35,153 nucleotides of DNA, from NCBI GenBank assembly GCA_016550405.1, contig JABXGX010000202.1:1-35153 (forward strand), in the 5' to 3' direction. Under the pieces are notes generated by a model. The model worked only from the letters and a program-made list of their open reading frames with translations, did not search any database and was not told the origin of the DNA. This document shows positions 16,919 to 25,685 of the stretch, one piece after another; position 1 is the first letter of the stretch, and every line of letters starts with the position of its first letter. This DNA comes from an archaeon. GTDB taxonomy: Archaea; Asgardarchaeota; Hermodarchaeia; Hermodarchaeales; Hermodarchaeaceae. The position numbers and the translations under genes are program-made.

Positions 16919-18277
16919 ATGGTGAAAGTGTACGGAAAACCTGCCGCTGAAGTAACTACTGCAATTCGTAAAGGCGAGGTCACAATTGATCTTGTTGGAA
17001 TTGGGAACATGGGGCTCCCAGTCGCGGTTGCCTTTGCAAAAGAAGGGGCTAATGTTGTTGGTGTCCGAACAAATCAAGCCGCGGTGGATCAAATTAACCG
17101 AGGAGATTCTCCCCTTATTGGCGAACCAAAGATACCAGAACTTCTGAAAGAGATGGTTAAAAAGGGTAAGCTCCGGGCTACTACTGATGGCACAGCCGCT
17201 GCAAAGGAATCTGATGTCATCATATTGCTAGTCCCGCTTTTAGTAGATGAAACAGGCCAGGAAGATTATAGCATAATCCAAGAGGCCGCCACTATAGCTG
17301 GGAAGGGCTTGAAAAAAGGTGACTTGGTGATTACATCCACGACAATGCCCCCTGGTGCCACAGAGACCATTATACTCCCAGTGTTGGAAGCTGCAAGTGG
17401 TTTAAAGGCAGGAAAAGACTTTGGTCTCGCCCATAGTCCTGAACGGCTAATGGTGGGTCGCGTTGTCCGAAATCTTTACAAATTTCCCAAAGTTGTTGGG
17501 GGCATCGATGCGGCAAGCACTGAAGCTGCCGTAGGGGTATATGGAATCTTTGGTGATGTAATACAAACCTCGTCATTGATAGCAGCTGAGCTGGTAAAAG
17601 TCGCTGAGGGAACTTTCCGTGATATCAACATCGGATATGCAAACTTTTTAGCACAACTTTGTGAACCACTAGGGGTCGATGCCTGGGAAGTCATCGCCGC
17701 GGCAAATGAGGGGACACGGGAACATTGCATGATTCATCGTCCGAGCGCTGGTGTTGGTGGTCACTGTATACCTGTCTATCCTTGGTTTCTCATTAATAAG
17801 GCAAAGGAACTAGGAATTAACCCTGCGCTACTCCGCCAAGCCCGATACCTCAATGATAGCATGCCCTTTCATACTATCGAATTGGTTGTTCGTTGTTTAA
17901 ATGCCCAACAGAAATCCATCAAAGGCTCGAAAGTAAGTCTTCTGGGCATTTCCTTCAGGGCTGATGTAAAGGAAACACGATTTGCAGCCAGCTTAAAGAT
18001 TCTTGAACAGCTGCGTAGCTACCAACCGGAAGCCATCCTTGCATATGATCCATTCTTCTCAAAGAAGGAATTAACGAGCCTGGGATTCACTCCCACCACA
18101 TTTGAAGAAGCATTGAAAGCTGACTGTGTTGTACTTCTAGCCCCTCATACGGAATTTCGACAGGCGAATGATAAATTGACTGCCATCAAAGAGCGGTTAA
18201 TTGATACAACCAACTTGTTACCACATACTCCTTGGAAAGTGGGGCGGATTCCTCCCATTTCAACATTTTATCGGTGA
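16919..18277 (+). CDS. UDP-sugar dehydrogenase (UDP-ManNAc/UDP-glucose family)
   Basis: A 452-residue enzyme with the three-domain layout of UDP-N-acetyl-D-mannosamine dehydrogenase (WecC group). It oxidises a sugar C6 alcohol to a carboxylate with two NAD(P)+. The Rossmann motif is VGIGNMGLP (about 26-34), the substrate region is AHSPERLMVG, the central helix is ELVKVAEGTFRDINI, and the catalytic Cys is in GGHCIP (C283). The usual acidic residue ending strand 2 (GxD) is replaced by GVRTN (R50), which would favour NADP+. The start at ATG 16919 follows GAGG at 16907-16910; GTG codons at 16883 and 16901 are alternatives. An Lrp-type regulator follows six bases after its stop. Confidence 0.87.
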   Translation: MVKVYGKPAAEVTTAIRKGEVTIDLVGIGNMGLPVAVAFAKEGANVVGVRTNQAAVDQINRGDSPLIGEPKIPELLKEMVKKGKLRATTDGTAAAKESDVIILLVPLLVDETGQEDYSIIQEAATIAGKGLKKGDLVITSTTMPPGATETIILPVLEAASGLKAGKDFGLAHSPERLMVGRVVRNLYKFPKVVGGIDAASTEAAVGVYGIFGDVIQTSSLIAAELVKVAEGTFRDINIGYANFLAQLCEPLGVDAWEVIAAANEGTREHCMIHRPSAGVGGHCIPVYPWFLINKAKELGINPALLRQARYLNDSMPFHTIELVVRCLNAQQKSIKGSKVSLLGISFRADVKETRFAASLKILEQLRSYQPEAILAYDPFFSKKELTSLGFTPTTFEEALKADCVVLLAPHTEFRQANDKLTAIKERLIDTTNLLPHTPWKVGRIPPISTFYR

Positions 18278-18283
18278 TTAACC

Positions 18284-19189
18284 TTGGACTCTGTTGATAA
18301 GGGTCTCCTCAATGATCTTCATGACAATTGTCGGATAACCTATCGCGAGCTCGCCCTAAAATATAACATCTCTTCAAGTGCGATTAAAAAACGAGTGAAA
18401 AAACTTGAAGAGACTGGAATTATTACCAGATATGGCCTTCGCCTATCGTTAGCTATGGCTGGAGTTAGGTTGCTTTATGGGATGTTAGCCACTGATGGGT
18501 CCCAAGATGAAGCAGAGTTTGTAAACACATTAGGCGGAAATAGCAAAATCATTGCTGCTGCCTCCTACACAGGAGGGCATTATGTCCTCATCGCCGAGTT
18601 TCGTGACTCACAGGATCTTTGGGATATTGGCGCTTTTCTGCGAAGCTTCGACTGCGTTCATAACATTGAAACCCATCAATTGTTAAGCTCACCCGGAAAA
18701 ACAATGGAGTTCTCCAAGCTTCACCTTCGTATCCTAAATACCCTGCAAAAAGATCCACGAATGTCAATCGTAGAAATTGCAGAACAGTCTGGGCTAACTG
18801 CACGACGCGTTCGCAAACTAGTCAATGAAATAATCAAAGGACGAGCTGTACTTTTTAGTACGTTTGCGGAGCTTGGAGCCGCAGGGAGTATTCCTTTTCT
18901 AATGCAGATGACCTGGGATGAACGTGCAACTGATCATAAAACAATAGTGTCTTGGCTCACAGAAACCTTTGGCTCGTCACTTTGGGAAACCTATATTTCC
19001 GTTGAAGCGCCCGTCATCATCTCACTCCTTACAGCTGAAAATCTCAATGAACTAGACAGAATTTCCCGAACCACTCGACGACATGAACACATCCCTCGGG
19101 TTACTGTACAGATAGCAAAACATCATAACTATTACCCAGGACTCCGAAGTGCTACACTGGAGAAACTCCTCAGCAACGCTGAGTTATGA
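18284..19189 (+). CDS. Lrp/AsnC-like regulator with two HTH domains
   Basis: A 301-residue DNA-binding protein. The first AsnC-type winged HTH is at 1-50 (helix-turn-helix YRELALKYNISSSAIKKRV). A RAM-like alpha/beta section follows, then a second HTH (about 146-182, MSIVEIAEQSGLTARRVRKL), then another alpha/beta part. The doubled layout amounts to two Lrp units in one chain, each perhaps sensing a small ligand. The start is TTG at 18284, with GGTGATT spanning the stop of the dehydrogenase gene, so translation is coupled and the regulator may control that gene. No operator could be picked out. Confidence 0.8.
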   Translation: MDSVDKGLLNDLHDNCRITYRELALKYNISSSAIKKRVKKLEETGIITRYGLRLSLAMAGVRLLYGMLATDGSQDEAEFVNTLGGNSKIIAAASYTGGHYVLIAEFRDSQDLWDIGAFLRSFDCVHNIETHQLLSSPGKTMEFSKLHLRILNTLQKDPRMSIVEIAEQSGLTARRVRKLVNEIIKGRAVLFSTFAELGAAGSIPFLMQMTWDERATDHKTIVSWLTETFGSSLWETYISVEAPVIISLLTAENLNELDRISRTTRRHEHIPRVTVQIAKHHNYYPGLRSATLEKLLSNAEL

Positions 19190-19200
19190 TCAAATCCGGA

Positions 19201-20040
19201 CTATAGTATACGTTTATGATCGACTCTCCGGTACACTTGTTTCTTGTATCGATACTCATCAACTGCCAATAGGTCCATTACTTTAAGCGGTTCTTTCTTT
19301 ACTAGATTCCGACAAGCGCGATAAGCTATCCAATAAGAATTCTTGTTTCCACTTTGAACTAACTCCTCTACAAGACTATACACCATATCTGGCAGACGGC
19401 GCGCTAAGTCACTTAGATTGTTTCCCACAGAAGTTCGTGGGTATGGCTTAGCTTCGGTGAAAAGGAGCCGAAGAATGGATACTGAATAATCTGGATTAGA
19501 ATATAGCCACTGGTTTTCCTGTACTGGACGGAGCGTTTCTGCAACAAAACGACGTAAATTCGCATCCTTTGACTTTACAGAACCTAGCAAGTATCTTCGA
19601 GCTGGCATGGGATATTTTCTGGTCACTTTCCGAAAAAACATCTGAGCAAATTCGCGCATCTCCCAATCAGGAGATGCTGCAGCCGTGGTAAAATAAGGAA
19701 GAACCTCAGTGAAGTTGGTTAAACCATAATGAGAAAGAATACCAAGGGCTACACCCTTACTTCGAATTTCATCACACAGACCTAATAGTTGGACAGAAAT
19801 TAAAAAGACTGGAGCGTCTTGCTTATTGAGTTGGCTGAACAAATATTCACTCAAGACTTTAATGGTATAAACCCGACCATAAGAAGTTCGTCGATTTTGT
19901 GGTATTTGCTCATAAAGGTAATCAAGTATTTGAGGAAATGACGTGGCAGCAGCTCGCAGATCGTTTTGTGCTATAGGCCGGAAAAAGTGCTGGACTAGCC
20001 ATGTGTTAGCGTGAACGTCAATGAGATCTATAAGAGCCAC
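19201..20040 (-). CDS. AlkC/AlkD-like HEAT-repeat DNA glycosylase homologue
   Basis: A 279-residue all-helical protein built of HEAT-like repeats. Diagnostic stretches are SPDWEMREFAQMFFRK, DANLRRFVAETLRPV and TSVGNNLSDLARRLPD, all typical of AlkC/AlkD alkylpurine glycosylases, which remove 3-methyladenine and similar lesions without base flipping. An aromatic residue follows (ENQWLY). Whether the catalytic acidic residue is retained cannot be decided without an alignment. It starts with GTG at 20040. A TATA-like element 25 bases upstream suggests a leaderless transcript. It is convergent with the Lrp-like gene and divergent from the TFB gene. Confidence 0.7.
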   Translation of the reverse strand: MALIDLIDVHANTWLVQHFFRPIAQNDLRAAATSFPQILDYLYEQIPQNRRTSYGRVYTIKVLSEYLFSQLNKQDAPVFLISVQLLGLCDEIRSKGVALGILSHYGLTNFTEVLPYFTTAAASPDWEMREFAQMFFRKVTRKYPMPARRYLLGSVKSKDANLRRFVAETLRPVQENQWLYSNPDYSVSILRLLFTEAKPYPRTSVGNNLSDLARRLPDMVYSLVEELVQSGNKNSYWIAYRACRNLVKKEPLKVMDLLAVDEYRYKKQVYRRVDHKRIL

Positions 20041-20060
20041 AGCCCCTCAGAAAATCTTGT

Positions 20061-20070
20061 CTTTATAAGC
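20061..20070 (-). promoter_or_regulatory. Likely TATA box for the AlkC-like gene (leaderless)
   Basis: On the minus strand this reads GCTTATAAAG, centred 25 bases before the GTG at 20040. Transcription would therefore start at or next to the start codon. Confidence 0.45.
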
Positions 20071-20104
20071 AATAGTTGATGTTTTTTGTGCTATTATTGC
20101 GGAG

Positions 20105-20113
20105 TTATAAAAA
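20105..20113 (+). promoter_or_regulatory. Likely TATA box for the TFB gene
   Basis: TTATAAAAA predicts a transcript start near 20133, followed by GTGAGG and a TTG start at 20152. It argues against the longer reading from 20086, which would begin upstream of the promoter. Confidence 0.5.
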
Positions 20114-20151
20114 GACACTTTACCCTCTTGCCTTGTGAGGTTAAAGGCTTA

Positions 20152-21078
20152 TTGACTGTGGAATATTCAAAAAATACAGCCGTCACAACAAAACATTCTG
20201 AATTGGCCCGATGTCAAGATTGTGGGTCACAAGATATTGTGCATGATCCCCAACGGGGTGAACTCATCTGCACCAACTGTGGAATGGTCCTCTCTGAGGC
20301 AATGATTGACCATCGTGCTGGTGTACGGGCGTTCACACCCGAAGAGAAAGCAGAACGGAGCACAAATGGGTTACCCCTCTCTCAAATGCTCCCTGATTAT
20401 GGTTTATCAACTAAAGTGTCAACCCGTTTGAATGGAAACGGCATTTCTCCTGAACGCGCTGGACGCCTTGAACGAATAATGCGATGGAACTCTCGTTCAA
20501 CATGGCGACGACGAAACTTCACCATCGCCTTTACTGAAATTCGTCGAATGGCAGAAAAATTAAGTGTCCCTGGACATATACGCGAAACCGCAGCGATTTT
20601 TTATCGAAAAGCCTACAAAAATGATCTTCTCCGTGGCCATAGTATCAAAGCAATGGTTGCTGCCTGTGTCTTTGCTGCGGCAAAAACATGTGGCTTCCCG
20701 TTAACGTTAGATAGTATTTTGAAAACTTCGGCAGAAGAAGAACGAGTCATCAAACGATGTTATGTGCTATTAGTGAAGACGCTGAACTTAAAGCCCAAAC
20801 AGCAGAATCTCACCTCAATTGTTCCTCGCTTCGCCAATGCATTAGGTCTCTCCGCACCAGTTGAACAACGTGCCATCGAAATCCTTGGTATTACATCGCA
20901 AAAACTTCAGCTTTCTGGAAAAGACCCCAAAGGCTATGTCGCTGCAGCCATCTATCTCGCTGCGAAACAACTTGGTGAAACCCGGTCACAACAAGCAGTC
21001 GCTTCTGTATTAGGCATCACAGAAGTCACACTTCGATCACGACAACGAGAAATCGCAAAGTTTGTCCAATTCACCTAG
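20152..21078 (+). CDS. tfb: Transcription initiation factor TFB
   Basis: A 308-residue TFIIB homologue. The N-terminal zinc ribbon uses CQDC (C21, C24) and CTNC-type C40 and C43. The B-reader/linker region follows (HRAGVRAFTPEEK), then two cyclin-fold repeats (about 115-205 and 210-308). The helix-turn-helix SQQAVASVLGITEVTLRSR at the end reads the BRE. TFB joins TBP on TATA promoters and recruits RNA polymerase. The start is set at TTG 20152, with GTGAGG upstream and a TATA box at 20105; an in-frame TTG at 20086 would add 22 residues with no similarity to TFB. The linker is ordinary, so this is likely a general factor. Confidence 0.92.
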   Translation: MTVEYSKNTAVTTKHSELARCQDCGSQDIVHDPQRGELICTNCGMVLSEAMIDHRAGVRAFTPEEKAERSTNGLPLSQMLPDYGLSTKVSTRLNGNGISPERAGRLERIMRWNSRSTWRRRNFTIAFTEIRRMAEKLSVPGHIRETAAIFYRKAYKNDLLRGHSIKAMVAACVFAAAKTCGFPLTLDSILKTSAEEERVIKRCYVLLVKTLNLKPKQQNLTSIVPRFANALGLSAPVEQRAIEILGITSQKLQLSGKDPKGYVAAAIYLAAKQLGETRSQQAVASVLGITEVTLRSRQREIAKFVQFT

Positions 21079-21206
21079 AATCTTTCCGAACACAACTCTC
21101 CCCATAAGCTAGCATTGCCAGCAAGTCTTAAAACATTTTGAGTCTTAGCACTTTCATAACCCATCTACTGGTGGGTCATGATTGTAATCTGACTCTGGTG
21201 TTCGGT

Positions 21207-22574
21207 GTGTCAAACACAACACTTAATGCACTCTTTCAACCCAAATCGATCGCTGTAGTTGGTGCTACTGATAAACCATATCGAATTGGTTACCAAGTAA
21301 TCCGTAGTCTCCAATTAGGTAACTTCAAGGGACCCATATACCCTATCAATCCTCGCCTTGAAGCCGTCCTTGACCTGAAAGCCTACCCAACATTAGAGGC
21401 TGTTCCCAATCCAATTGACTTGGCAATTATTGTTTTGCGCAAAGACCGGGTATTAGATGCAGTTGATGCATGTGCGCGGAAAAAAGTCCATTCCCTTATT
21501 GTAATGAGCTCGGGATTCAGCGAGTTAGGGGACGTAACTACAGAGCTTGAACTCAGGAAACGGGTTAGACAATATGGGATGCGGCTGTTAGGACCAAACT
21601 GTGCTGGGTATGCTGCGACCACCGAGCAGATTTTTGCTAGCTTTGAAAACCGACTACAAAGTGGCAATCTAGCATTCATTTCTCAAAGTGGAGCCATGTG
21701 TGCTGTTGTTTTAGCAATGGCTCGTGCCGTGAGTCTTGGATTTAGTATTTTTGTCAGTTATGGAAACGCAGCCGATATTGGTCCTGAAGAAATCCTCAAC
21801 TACCTTGAATCACATACACCGACAAAAATAATCGGTTGCTATCTTGAAGGCATCCAAAACGCCCGCCACTTTTTATCTGTAGCCCAGAAGATTACACCAA
21901 AAAAACCTATAGTTGTCTTAAAACCCGGAGAAACATATGCAGCGAGTCAAGCCATTCAATCACATACTGGTGCAATGGCAGGAGATCAGGCAATTTATAC
22001 AGGCGCGTTTCGGCAAGCTGGAATAATCCAGGTCTCTACTCTAGAAGAATTCACAGATGCGTGCTTAATATTGTCACGAGCTCCGCTTCCTATGGGAAAC
22101 CGTGTAGGAATTATCACAAATAGTGGTGGTCCTGGAGTTCTTGCAGTAGATGCGTGCACTCGTTTTGGTCTAGAGGTTTTTCCATTCCCTCAACAGCTAG
22201 TCCAAGAGTTCGAGGCATTTTTGCCTCCCTTTTGTCCCATGGTAAATCCTGTTGATTTGGGACCAGAGGGTTCGCCTAAGACCTATCAAAGGGTAACAGC
22301 AATGCTTCTGAATCACTCAGAAGCAAACTCAATCCTTGTGTTATGTGTTCCAACGGCATTTTCAGATATCAAAGCCATATCTAAGGCTGTAGCAAAAGCT
22401 CATGAAGAAAATCCACAAAAACCCCTTATAACCTGCTGGTTAGCTGGCGATATTGTCGAAGCTGGTATTCCCATTTTATTCCAGTCAGGTATACCAAATT
22501 ACCCTACGCCCCAACGAGCCGCAAATGCCCTTTCGATACTCAAGCAACGTGTAGAGTGGCTTCAAGCACGATGA
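21207..22574 (+). CDS. ADP-forming acyl-CoA synthetase, alpha subunit
   Basis: A 455-residue protein with the CoA-binding domain (LFQPKSIAVVGATD), the LLGPNCAGY loop, and the two ligase domains of NDP-forming acetyl-CoA synthetases. The phosphohistidine segment is SHTGAMAGD (H253). The enzyme makes ATP from acyl-CoA, ADP and phosphate at the end of peptide or sugar fermentation. The ATP-grasp beta subunit is not fused and not in this window, so it must be encoded elsewhere. Starts further up (TTG at 21138) would add 23 residues before the domain; the GTG at 21207 follows a GGTG at 21197-21200 and is preferred. The gene is flanked by tfb and ABCE1, with no metabolic neighbours. Confidence 0.87.
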   Translation: MSNTTLNALFQPKSIAVVGATDKPYRIGYQVIRSLQLGNFKGPIYPINPRLEAVLDLKAYPTLEAVPNPIDLAIIVLRKDRVLDAVDACARKKVHSLIVMSSGFSELGDVTTELELRKRVRQYGMRLLGPNCAGYAATTEQIFASFENRLQSGNLAFISQSGAMCAVVLAMARAVSLGFSIFVSYGNAADIGPEEILNYLESHTPTKIIGCYLEGIQNARHFLSVAQKITPKKPIVVLKPGETYAASQAIQSHTGAMAGDQAIYTGAFRQAGIIQVSTLEEFTDACLILSRAPLPMGNRVGIITNSGGPGVLAVDACTRFGLEVFPFPQQLVQEFEAFLPPFCPMVNPVDLGPEGSPKTYQRVTAMLLNHSEANSILVLCVPTAFSDIKAISKAVAKAHEENPQKPLITCWLAGDIVEAGIPILFQSGIPNYPTPQRAANALSILKQRVEWLQAR

Positions 22575-22650
22575 GTTGAATCTTACCTATTAGTATGCCC
22601 ATAACACTAAAAACTGAAATTGTGTTCGGAGAAGACGGAGTGTATCTTCA

Positions 22651-24456
22651 ATGCGTGTCGCGGTCTTAGATCCACGTGCTTGCAACCCATCTAAGTGCTC
22701 AAAAGAATGCCAGCGATTCTGTCCACCTCAGCGAATGGGCGATGAGGTTGTGGTTTTCGAAAACAAAAAAGATGCCCAACCACGCATTGTTGAAATTTTA
22801 TGCACAGGCTGTGGTATTTGCACACGAAAGTGCCCGTTCGGAGCCATACGAATTATCAATCTTGCTGACGAATTGGAAACAGACACCTCCCATCGATACG
22901 GTCCAAACAGTTTCAAATTATTCCGCTTACCGATTCCTGCTCCTGGTTCGGTAACTGGACTTGTGGGTGCAAATGGGACCGGGAAATCCACTGCATTGCA
23001 AATCCTTGCCCTGCGGTTGCAGCCAAATCTTGGGAATTTCGAAGATCCCCCCGATTGGTCCGAAATTATCCGCCACTATCGCGGGTCCGGTCTTCAGCCT
23101 TATTTTGAAAAGGCATCACAAGGTGACCTAACCGTTGCGTATAAACCTCAAATCGTTACCTTCATTCCTGACGCTTACAAAGGAACAGCTCAATCACTTC
23201 TTGAATCCACAGATGAACGCGGAGTTCTCTCCTCCCTCACCGATCAGCTCGAACTTGAAGGTGTGCTTCACCGAGATGTGTCAGTCCTTAGCGGTGGTGA
23301 GCTCCAACGTGTAGCCATTGCTGCTGTCATGGCACGTGACGCAGATGTATACCTCATTGACGAACCAACCTCCTATCTCGATGTCTACCAACGTGTCCGA
23401 ATAGCCCGCGCTATTCGATCATTGGCATTAGACGGGAAAATGGTCATAAGCGTAGTCCATGATCTCGCGGTGGCTGATTATATTTCAGACTATGTCTGTA
23501 TCTTCTATGGTGAACCAGGAGTTTACGGGATTGTCTCTAATCCTCATGGGGTCCGAGAAGGCATCAATATCTACCTTAATGGTTATTTACCTGACAGCAA
23601 CGTTCGATTCCGGAATGAAGAAATCAGATTTGACGCCCGACCCCCCTCTGAAGAATTCTGGGTTAATGTGGAATTACTCCTCGAATATAAAGCGATGATG
23701 AAGCAATTTGAAGACTTCCAGCTCCAAGTCATGCCTGGTCAGGTTCATCAGGGTGAAGTAATCGGAGTACTTGGACCCAACGGGATTGGAAAGACGACCT
23801 TTGTTCGTTTACTCGCCCATGATTTGGAGCCTGATGAGGGCTCAATTCCCGAAACCGATCTCAAAGTTAGCTACAAACCGCAATATCTTAGTTCCGACAG
23901 TGAGAGCACCGTTCTTGAAACTCTACAAGAGGTTGGAGGAGCTTCAGTGCTTACAAGTCTTTTCCGATCCGATGTGATACGGCCCTTATCATTGGATAAG
24001 CTTGAAGATCGCCAAGTCGCTGAACTTAGTGGTGGTGAACTCCAACGTGTGGCTATTGCTGCTTGTCTGGCTCGACCCGCTGACCTCTTCCTCCTTGACG
24101 AACCTTCCGCATTTCTTGATATTGAACAACGTTTGGCGGCAGCCAAAGTTATTCGCTCTATTGTGCACGATAAGGGAAAAGCTGCCTTTGTTGTGGAGCA
24201 TGATATGGTCACTATTTCTGCGTTTGCTGACACAATTTCTGTTTTTACAGGTAAGCCTGGCAAAAGCGGATTATGTCAAGCGCCTGTTGATCTCCGATTG
24301 GGCATGAACACGTTTCTAAAGGATATGGGAGTTACTTTTCGTCGCGATCATGCAACAGGTCGACCTAGGGTGAACAAAGAAGATAGTCGACTAGACCGGG
24401 AACAAAAACAGCGTGGAGAATACTACTACATCAGCACTGAAGATGAGGGAATGTAG
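22651..24456 (+). CDS. abce1: ABCE1/Rli1 ribosome-recycling ATPase
   Basis: A 601-residue ABCE1. Two N-terminal 4Fe-4S clusters are set by C11, C16, C20, C24 and C51, C54, C57, C61. Two ABC ATPase domains follow: Walker A GANGTGKST and GPNGIGKTT, signatures LSGGELQRV in both halves, Walker B LIDEPTSYLD and LLDEPSAFLD. The protein splits post-termination ribosomes into subunits and works with aRF1/Pelota. The length and all key motifs are as in other archaea. It stands alone between the acyl-CoA synthetase and the convergent DUF89 gene. Confidence 0.96.
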   Translation: MRVAVLDPRACNPSKCSKECQRFCPPQRMGDEVVVFENKKDAQPRIVEILCTGCGICTRKCPFGAIRIINLADELETDTSHRYGPNSFKLFRLPIPAPGSVTGLVGANGTGKSTALQILALRLQPNLGNFEDPPDWSEIIRHYRGSGLQPYFEKASQGDLTVAYKPQIVTFIPDAYKGTAQSLLESTDERGVLSSLTDQLELEGVLHRDVSVLSGGELQRVAIAAVMARDADVYLIDEPTSYLDVYQRVRIARAIRSLALDGKMVISVVHDLAVADYISDYVCIFYGEPGVYGIVSNPHGVREGINIYLNGYLPDSNVRFRNEEIRFDARPPSEEFWVNVELLLEYKAMMKQFEDFQLQVMPGQVHQGEVIGVLGPNGIGKTTFVRLLAHDLEPDEGSIPETDLKVSYKPQYLSSDSESTVLETLQEVGGASVLTSLFRSDVIRPLSLDKLEDRQVAELSGGELQRVAIAACLARPADLFLLDEPSAFLDIEQRLAAAKVIRSIVHDKGKAAFVVEHDMVTISAFADTISVFTGKPGKSGLCQAPVDLRLGMNTFLKDMGVTFRRDHATGRPRVNKEDSRLDREQKQRGEYYYISTEDEGM

Positions 24457-24465
24457 AACTAAATC

Positions 24466-25389
24466 CTATTTTCGGAGAGGTCCTAAGGGTCCTTTGTGGT
24501 TAATAAGAACATTCACGACGTTGCGGTCCTTGGGTATCTTCAATGAACGTGCAATGGGTAGGCATTTGGTTCGCAGGAGATGCGCTGATGGTGTGGGCAA
24601 TGTAAATTCGGGGAGCGTCTCATGGTGCCCCATTCCCTTTGCGATTACCAAATCAACTACGTTAAAAAGGTTAAGGAACTCGTCTGAGCACCATTGAGGT
24701 AAGACCCCAACCGCTCCACCACCTGTTGTGATAAGAGTGGCTGAGTCGGCTAGGCCAGCAAGCTTGGCATCTTCTAGCATAGCATCATTCAAAACCGGAT
24801 TCCTTTTCACAGCTACTGTAACCGTTGAGCCTAATTCTGTCAGAGCCTCAACAAGTAACCGATCAAATACGACTTCTCCCGCGTTATCAGTCAGATAGAG
24901 TGTGTGTGTAGCCTTCTGTGCTAACTTGTACAATTGGGGAATATTGTCGATTACTAACTCATTTTCTGCCTGGGCGATAAGTTTAGCTAAATTGTCCCAA
25001 GGAATTTCATGCCCCGCTACACCGTATTCAATAACATTGCCAAGTGATGCTGCGATGCACGCTCTACGGAAACATTGCTTAGAATCTTTAGGTTTTTTTA
25101 CAAACTCCTCAAGTGAGGAAATTAGACCTAAGGCCGCCTCATTTGATTTTTGTTTTAGTCGGGCATAAGGGTCTGGACATCCTGTTATACACTGAATTGC
25201 CTGATCCCGTCGGGTGCCAACATATGCTGGAATCTTCTCCAAGCGACCCCCTTGAAGCAGAGACGAGTTTAGTATTCCTATGACCTCGGTCATTGCGGCT
25301 AATTGTAATTCTAAGTTTAGTGTCGCTAGTTGAACTTCTTGAAAAGCTCGAGAAATTAAGCAGCTGACGCACTGGGATTCCATCTGCAA
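24466..25389 (-). CDS. DUF89/ARMT1-family metal-dependent phosphatase
   Basis: A 307-residue member of the archaeal DUF89 subgroup. An N-terminal CxxC (C7, C10) is typical of this subgroup. The metal site is the LTDNAGEVVFD motif (D168, N169, E172, D176), and substrate/metal contacts continue in VKRNPVLNDAM (K195, N201, D202) with a late KGMGHHETL loop. Family members act as damage-control phosphatases on sugar phosphates and related metabolites. The gene lies downstream of tRNA-Arg(CCG) on the same strand with a 92-base gap, and converges with the ABCE1 gene, leaving 9 bases. Confidence 0.85.
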   Translation of the reverse strand: MQMESQCVSCLISRAFQEVQLATLNLELQLAAMTEVIGILNSSLLQGGRLEKIPAYVGTRRDQAIQCITGCPDPYARLKQKSNEAALGLISSLEEFVKKPKDSKQCFRRACIAASLGNVIEYGVAGHEIPWDNLAKLIAQAENELVIDNIPQLYKLAQKATHTLYLTDNAGEVVFDRLLVEALTELGSTVTVAVKRNPVLNDAMLEDAKLAGLADSATLITTGGGAVGVLPQWCSDEFLNLFNVVDLVIAKGMGHHETLPEFTLPTPSAHLLRTKCLPIARSLKIPKDRNVVNVLINHKGPLGPLRK

Positions 25390-25481
25390 GGTTACTAACC
25401 TCTTGTCACTTGCGGCTCCTAGCGTGAGTGACCTTTAAGCGTTTTAGATATGCAAGAGCACGAAGTGATTTTAAATTAAGG

Positions 25482-25559
25482 TGGCGGGCCCTCCGCGATT
25501 TGAACGCGGGACCTACAGGTCCGGAACCTGTCGCCCTATCCATACTAGGCCAAGGGCCC
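25482..25559 (-). tRNA. tRNA-Arg, anticodon CCG
   Basis: Read on the minus strand it folds as a full cloverleaf. The acceptor GGGCCCT pairs with AGGGCCC, the D stem is GCCT/GGGC, the anticodon stem ACAGG/CCTGT encloses loop TTCCGGA, and the T stem CCGCG/CGCGG encloses TTCAAAT. The anticodon CCG reads Arg CGG. The discriminator is G, and CCA is encoded at 25482-25484. No intron. The molecule is 75 nt plus CCA. Confidence 0.95.
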
Positions 25560-25590
25560 GGGTGCTAACATTTCGAAAAAGGTAGCAGTC

Positions 25591-25600
25591 CTATATAAAG
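25591..25600. promoter_or_regulatory. Probable shared TATA box: tRNA-Arg(CCG) and M24-like gene
   Basis: CTATATAAAG reads TATA-like on both strands. On the minus strand it is centred about 37 bases before the tRNA 5' end; on the plus strand it predicts a start near 25620, before the ATG at 25686. It also rules against the GTG at 25611 as the protein start. Confidence 0.45.
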
Positions 25601-25685
25601 AAGATGAGTAGTGCACGAATGGAAACTGTTAGTAAGGGATAGAAATTTAATCCTACTATACAGGATGTACTGCGGTGTTCTTTAT

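Noticed and set aside
20086..20151. N-terminal extension of TFB with a CYYC motif, considered as an extra zinc site
   Set aside because: A TATA box lies inside it and a better-placed TTG start follows, so it is probably untranslated.
23871..24263. 130-codon minus-strand frame inside the ABCE1 gene
   Set aside because: It covers the second ABC signature and Walker B of ABCE1; its Ser/Arg-rich translation is typical of antisense shadows.
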